64,000 bases of DNA, taken from NCBI GenBank assembly GCA_964561035.1, contig CAZLNR010000001.1:1-64000 (forward strand), read 5' to 3'. Numbering within the stretch: the stretch's first letter is position 1; each line of letters starts with the position of its first letter. Shown piece by piece: positions 60,539 through 64,000 of the stretch. Under the pieces are notes generated by a model, which saw nothing but the letters and a program-made list of their open reading frames with translations, had not been told where the DNA came from and ran no database searches. The position numbers and the translations under genes are program-made. Source of the stretch: XYD2-FULL-39-9 sp964561035. Its GTDB lineage: Bacteria > Patescibacteriota > Patescibacteriia > Magasanikbacterales > GWA2-37-8.

Positions 60539-61219
60539 ATGGATAATCGCAAACATCAGCTGCTTACCATGGTAATAGAACATTATATCAAAAATGCAGA
60601 ACCTGTCGGTTCCAAATTTTTGGTTTCCATTGGCGGTCTTGATTTTGGTGAAGCTACGGTGCGAAATGAGTTGCGCGAACTTGAAGAGGAAGGTTTTTTA
60701 ACGCATCCGCATACATCGGCTGGCAGAATACCAACTGAAAAAGGATATAGATATTATGTCGATCAGCTAAATTTTGAAAACAGCAATATCCCTAAAAATG
60801 ATTTTCAGTCCTTGGTTAATGCGGTGGCAGCGATTGAAGATTATGAGTTGGCTAGAAAAAAATTGGCCAAAGCTGCTAAGGATCTTTCTAACGAAACAGT
60901 GGTAATCGCTTTTTCGCCAGAAAAAATATACTATACAGGCTTATCAAATCTATTTAATAAATCAGAGTTTGCCGATGCGAATAGTGTAGCTAATGTTTCT
61001 CAAATATTTGATCATTTTGAAGATTATTTAGAAGATTTTTTTGATAAAGTAGAAGATTCGCCGCGTTATTTTATTGGCAGCGAAAATCCGTTTGATGAAA
61101 CGCTAAGCGTAGTGTCGGCACGGTTTGGCAAAGAGGGTATAGTGGCTCTATTGGGACCAAAGCGAATGGATTATAAATATAATTTTAGTTTAATTAAAAA
61201 ATTATTGGAGATTATTTAA
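60539..61219 (+). CDS. hrcA: Heat-inducible transcription repressor HrcA, short form
   Basis: A 226-residue repressor that binds CIRCE. N-terminal winged helix: LTMVIEHYIKNAEPVGSKFL, ATVRNELRELEEEGFLTHPHTSAGRIPTEKGYRYY (residues about 8-78). The C-terminal core keeps ENPFDETLSVVSARFGKEGIVALLGPKRMDY. At 226 residues it lacks over 100 found in typical HrcA (about 340); the missing part is the inserted dimerising/GAF-like middle. It starts 48 bases after the operator and leads the operon hrcA-grpE-unknown-dnaK. Confidence 0.93.
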   Translation: MDNRKHQLLTMVIEHYIKNAEPVGSKFLVSIGGLDFGEATVRNELRELEEEGFLTHPHTSAGRIPTEKGYRYYVDQLNFENSNIPKNDFQSLVNAVAAIEDYELARKKLAKAAKDLSNETVVIAFSPEKIYYTGLSNLFNKSEFADANSVANVSQIFDHFEDYLEDFFDKVEDSPRYFIGSENPFDETLSVVSARFGKEGIVALLGPKRMDYKYNFSLIKKLLEII

Positions 61220-61234
61220 ATAGCTTTTACTAAT

Positions 61235-61756
61235 ATGACTGATGAGCAAATTTTACCGGATGAGTCAGCTTTGCCAGAAAATGCAGGTGCTGCGGCTTGT
61301 GAAAATTGTGAAAAATGCAAAGCCGAAATGGAAGAATATAAATCAGGTTGGCAGCGTGCCTTGGCAGACTATAAGAATTTACAAAAAGAAACAGCTGATA
61401 TGCGCGGTGTTTGGGCCAAAGCCAGCGAGGAATATATTTTAGAAGAATTTATTCCAGTATATGAAAACTTTAAAAAAGCCTTTGCCCATAAAGACAGTAT
61501 GCCTTCGGAAAATGGCTGGCAGCAATGGGCGGACGGTATCGGATATATCAAAAAACAGTTTGGAGATATTTTAAAAAGCTATCAGGTTGAAGAAATAAAA
61601 ACAGTTGGTGAAAAATTTGATCCGCGCCTGCATGAAGCTATTGGCGAAGAAGAATCTGGCGAAGCACAGTCGGGAGTAGTCCTGAAAGAGGTAGAAGGCG
61701 GATACAAGCGAGGAGATAAAATCATTAAACCGGCACGAGTTATTATTAATAAATAA
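61235..61756 (+). CDS. grpE: Nucleotide exchange factor GrpE
   Basis: A 173-residue co-chaperone that speeds ADP release from DnaK. An acidic N-terminal tail with an unusual Cys cluster (ACENCEKCKAE, residues 21-31) precedes the long coiled coil (about 28-60, with RALADYKNLQKET) and the helical bundle; the C-terminal beta domain holds VGEKFDPRLHEAIGEEES and EGGYKRGDKIIKPARVIINK, the standard GrpE signature. The Cys cluster may bind metal or form disulphides, which is not usual. Confidence 0.95.
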   Translation: MTDEQILPDESALPENAGAAACENCEKCKAEMEEYKSGWQRALADYKNLQKETADMRGVWAKASEEYILEEFIPVYENFKKAFAHKDSMPSENGWQQWADGIGYIKKQFGDILKSYQVEEIKTVGEKFDPRLHEAIGEEESGEAQSGVVLKEVEGGYKRGDKIIKPARVIINK

Positions 61757-61760
61757 TTAT

Positions 61761-62768
61761 ATGAGCGAGCGCAGGCCGTTATCAGGTGAATTGCCTGATG
61801 AACATGATATTGAAGAAGCATTTGAGCGTTTACAATCCCCGGAAGGTCCCGGGCAGGTTAGTAGAGATATTGCATTTGATTCTGAAGATGGACGCACTAC
61901 TGTAGTGGTTGATGAGGATCTGGTTGGGCCTGAATCATCGAGTGATAGTGCTGGTAATGTAGAATTAAGTTTTGGTTTTCCAAGTGTTCAGCGCACTTTA
62001 GGCGGTGATGGCGCTGGTTTGACAGCAAGTGATTTTGCTTCATCTGTAGACGATTTGCACCCAACATATGACAAGGTTCTCAATGATGTTAATGCCATTG
62101 TGAAAGATACGACCGCAAAAGATTTGGTTGCGTTAGTTGGAGGCAGGATGGAAAAAACTCGTTCTGCTGACACTCAGGGTGTTATCAATTATACAGTTTT
62201 GCTCCGTTTGCTGGAAAGATATGCGCAAAATAAGGGGTATAAGAATAATCCTAATTTTTTCAAAATAGTTGAAGTTCTTAGAGCGATAGATAAGTTAGAC
62301 TATAATTTAAGCGAACATATTTCTCTTAATAATGATTCGCCTCGCTCATACTATGTGTTGAGAAAAATTGCTTACATTTTAAATTCAAAATCGCCAAAAG
62401 ATATTTTGAAAATGGTTAGAAGCGGTGGAATAAATCCATATTTAATTGCGGAAGTTGGCAAACGATATCAGACAAGTAAAACTATCTCTCAAGATTTGAA
62501 AAATAAAGTGCAAGTTGTTCTTGATGAGCAAAGAGTATATGAACCATTCTATGATGTGGAAGATATGATAGACGAAAGTTTGGAAGATCAAAAACCGCTG
62601 CTTTCGTTATTGAAGGAAAAACATGTGAGCTTAGACACAGTCCGGGGTTTGTTAGAAGATTACAAATCTGGAGCTAGAAGACAAGAGCGTAAAATGCATA
62701 ATTATAAAACAGCTCTTGAAACTATGTTAAGAGATCCACAGTCAATTATTTTATTGGAGGGTGTGTAA
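61761..62768 (+). CDS. Unknown protein inside the heat-shock operon
   Basis: A 335-residue protein, 4 bases after grpE and 55 bases before dnaK, where no gene is usually found. Residues 1-110 are acidic, Ser/Gly-rich and probably disordered. Residues about 115-335 look all-helical, with a Lys/Tyr-rich charged middle (RYAQNKGYKNNPNFFKIVEVL near 153) and a C-terminal LLSLLKEKHVSLDTVRGLLEDYKSG helix-loop-helix. I recognise no family. Position suggests it is made with the chaperones and could be a client adaptor, but that is only context. No signal peptide or membrane segment. Confidence 0.7.
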   Translation: MSERRPLSGELPDEHDIEEAFERLQSPEGPGQVSRDIAFDSEDGRTTVVVDEDLVGPESSSDSAGNVELSFGFPSVQRTLGGDGAGLTASDFASSVDDLHPTYDKVLNDVNAIVKDTTAKDLVALVGGRMEKTRSADTQGVINYTVLLRLLERYAQNKGYKNNPNFFKIVEVLRAIDKLDYNLSEHISLNNDSPRSYYVLRKIAYILNSKSPKDILKMVRSGGINPYLIAEVGKRYQTSKTISQDLKNKVQVVLDEQRVYEPFYDVEDMIDESLEDQKPLLSLLKEKHVSLDTVRGLLEDYKSGARRQERKMHNYKTALETMLRDPQSIILLEGV

Positions 62769-62823
62769 TTATTTATAAACAATCTTGTTAATTTTTAAAT
62801 AAATCTAATTTCAATATATTCAT

Positions 62824-64000
62824 ATGTCCAAAGTTCTCGGAATTGATCTTGGTACCACCAACAGCTGTGTTGCAGTCATTGAAGGTGGGCAGCCAAAAGT
62901 GTTAGAAAATAAAGAAGGTAATCGCACCACGCCATCTATTGTGGCTATGTCTAAAACCGGAGAGCGGTTGGTTGGTCAGTTGGCTAAGCGCCAGGCCGTA
63001 ACTAACCCGCAAAATACTTTGTATTCAGTGAAGCGCCTTATTGGCCGCCGTTTTGAAGATGCTGAAGTGCAACGCGATTTGTCGTTATTGCCGTTTAAAA
63101 TTGTTAAAAGCGATGACAAGGTAAAAATTGAAATGCAGGGCAAAGAATATACCCCTCAAGAAATTTCTGCCATGGTATTGCAAAAGTTAAAAAGCGATGC
63201 GGAAGAAAAATTGGGAGAAAAAATTACCGAAGCCGTTATTACCGTACCGGCATATTTTGACGACTCGCAAAGACAAGCTACTAAAGACGCGGGCACTATC
63301 GCAGGCTTAAATGTGTTGCGTATTATTAATGAACCAACCGCAGCCGCATTGGCATATGGTTTTGATAAGAAAAAAGATCAAAAAATTGCAGTCTACGATT
63401 TGGGTGGCGGCACTTTTGATATCTCTATTTTGGAAGTGAGTGCCGACACAGTGCAGGTATTATCTACCAATGGCGACACTCACTTGGGCGGCGATGATTT
63501 TGATCAAAAAATAATCTCATGGATTTTGGAAGAATTTAAAAAAGACCAAGGTATCGATTTGAGCAAAGATCCATTGGCCTTGCAGCGCATTAAAGAGGCT
63601 GCGGAAAAAGCCAAGATTGAGCTCTCTACAGCCCAAGAAACCGAAGTTAATCAGCCGTTTATTACTTCTGATTCTTCCGGACCAAAACATTTGGTAATGA
63701 AATTAACTCGCGCTAAATTGGAAGAGCTGGTTGGAGATTTGGTTGAAAAAACCTTAGTGCCAGTTCGCAAGGCATTGGAAGATGCAAAATTATCAGCTAA
63801 CGATTTGCACGAAGTGGTGATGGTTGGTGGTATGACTCGCATGCCGCTCGTATTGCAAACTGTAGAAAAGTTTTTCAATAAAAAACCAAATATTAGTGTA
63901 AACCCAGATGAAGTGGTTGCTATCGGCGCAGCTGTTCAAGCTGGCGTGTTAAAAGGCGAAGTGCATGATGTGTTATTGCTTGATGTTATTCCTCTATCAT
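62824..64000 (+). CDS. dnaK: Chaperone DnaK (Hsp70), 3' end cut by window
   Basis: The first 392 residues of Hsp70. Phosphate-1 loop IGIDLGTTNSCV-type sequence at residues 5-17 (GIDLGTTNSCVAV), VPAYFDDSQRQATKDAG near 145, connect-1 and ADP motifs NEPTAAALAYGFD and AVYDLGGGTFDISI, and the adenosine motif VVMVGGMTRMPLV near 335. The nucleotide-binding domain is intact; the substrate-binding domain runs past the window. As the operon's last visible gene it is controlled by the HrcA site at 60464-60490. Confidence 0.97.
   Translation, partial: MSKVLGIDLGTTNSCVAVIEGGQPKVLENKEGNRTTPSIVAMSKTGERLVGQLAKRQAVTNPQNTLYSVKRLIGRRFEDAEVQRDLSLLPFKIVKSDDKVKIEMQGKEYTPQEISAMVLQKLKSDAEEKLGEKITEAVITVPAYFDDSQRQATKDAGTIAGLNVLRIINEPTAAALAYGFDKKKDQKIAVYDLGGGTFDISILEVSADTVQVLSTNGDTHLGGDDFDQKIISWILEEFKKDQGIDLSKDPLALQRIKEAAEKAKIELSTAQETEVNQPFITSDSSGPKHLVMKLTRAKLEELVGDLVEKTLVPVRKALEDAKLSANDLHEVVMVGGMTRMPLVLQTVEKFFNKKPNISVNPDEVVAIGAAVQAGVLKGEVHDVLLLDVIPLS

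Overview
This window looks like part of a Patescibacteria (Candidate Phyla Radiation) genome, most likely of the Parcubacteria group. The DNA is AT-rich, the genes are tightly packed with overlaps and gaps of a few bases, and almost no metabolism is present apart from glycan building. There is a large S-layer-like protein with a Parcubacteria-type architecture, a DUF5667 protein paired with an ECF sigma factor, and a short HrcA. The phylum call is an inference from gene content; no ribosomal gene is present. All 51 native genes whose ends are visible stop at TAA (46) or TAG (5), never TGA. The only TGA-terminated gene is a visibly foreign GC-rich one.

Bases 1-24272 form one plus-strand cluster for a cell-surface polysaccharide or protein glycan. 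It holds a Wzx-type flippase, several family 2, family 4 and multi-membrane glycosyltransferases, a GT2-SGNH fusion, a carbamoyltransferase with small membrane partners (including an overlooked 54-residue DUF5989-type protein), an asparagine-synthetase-like amidotransferase, two methyltransferases, a left-handed beta-helix acetyltransferase, two SDR epimerases and a UDP-sugar dehydrogenase. It ends at a strong hairpin at 24271-24312. Both runs of 100 N inside it are flanked by the same 55 bases, so they are probably scaffolding artefacts rather than missing DNA.

Bases 24381-41164 hold a secreted 1290-residue protein (phospholipase C-like, lamin-tail and beta-helix regions), a PilT-like ATPase, a CCA-adding enzyme, a MacA/MacB-like export system with two permeases, a class I amidotransferase, DnaG, RpoD and MurG. 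Bases 41273-42360 are the most irregular part: tRNA-Lys and tRNA-Val, a 139-bp insertion that repeats the tRNA-Val 3' end, a terminator, and a GC-rich hairpin-bounded island coding for a lipoprotein.

Bases 42533-52332 carry an amino-acid permease, a membrane-anchored repeat protein, a small helix-turn-helix protein, an intergenic region with three matching 22-bp operators and a 52-bp palindrome, an ECF sigma factor, its probable membrane anti-sigma partner, and a 1239-residue S-layer-like protein behind a structured leader. Together these look like a surface-layer control module. Bases 52346-64000 are housekeeping: TypA/BipA, tRNA-Glu, DusB, a phospholipase D-type synthase, RarA, glutamate dehydrogenase, YidC, an SPFH protein, and the heat-shock operon hrcA-grpE-unknown-dnaK behind a CIRCE-type operator.
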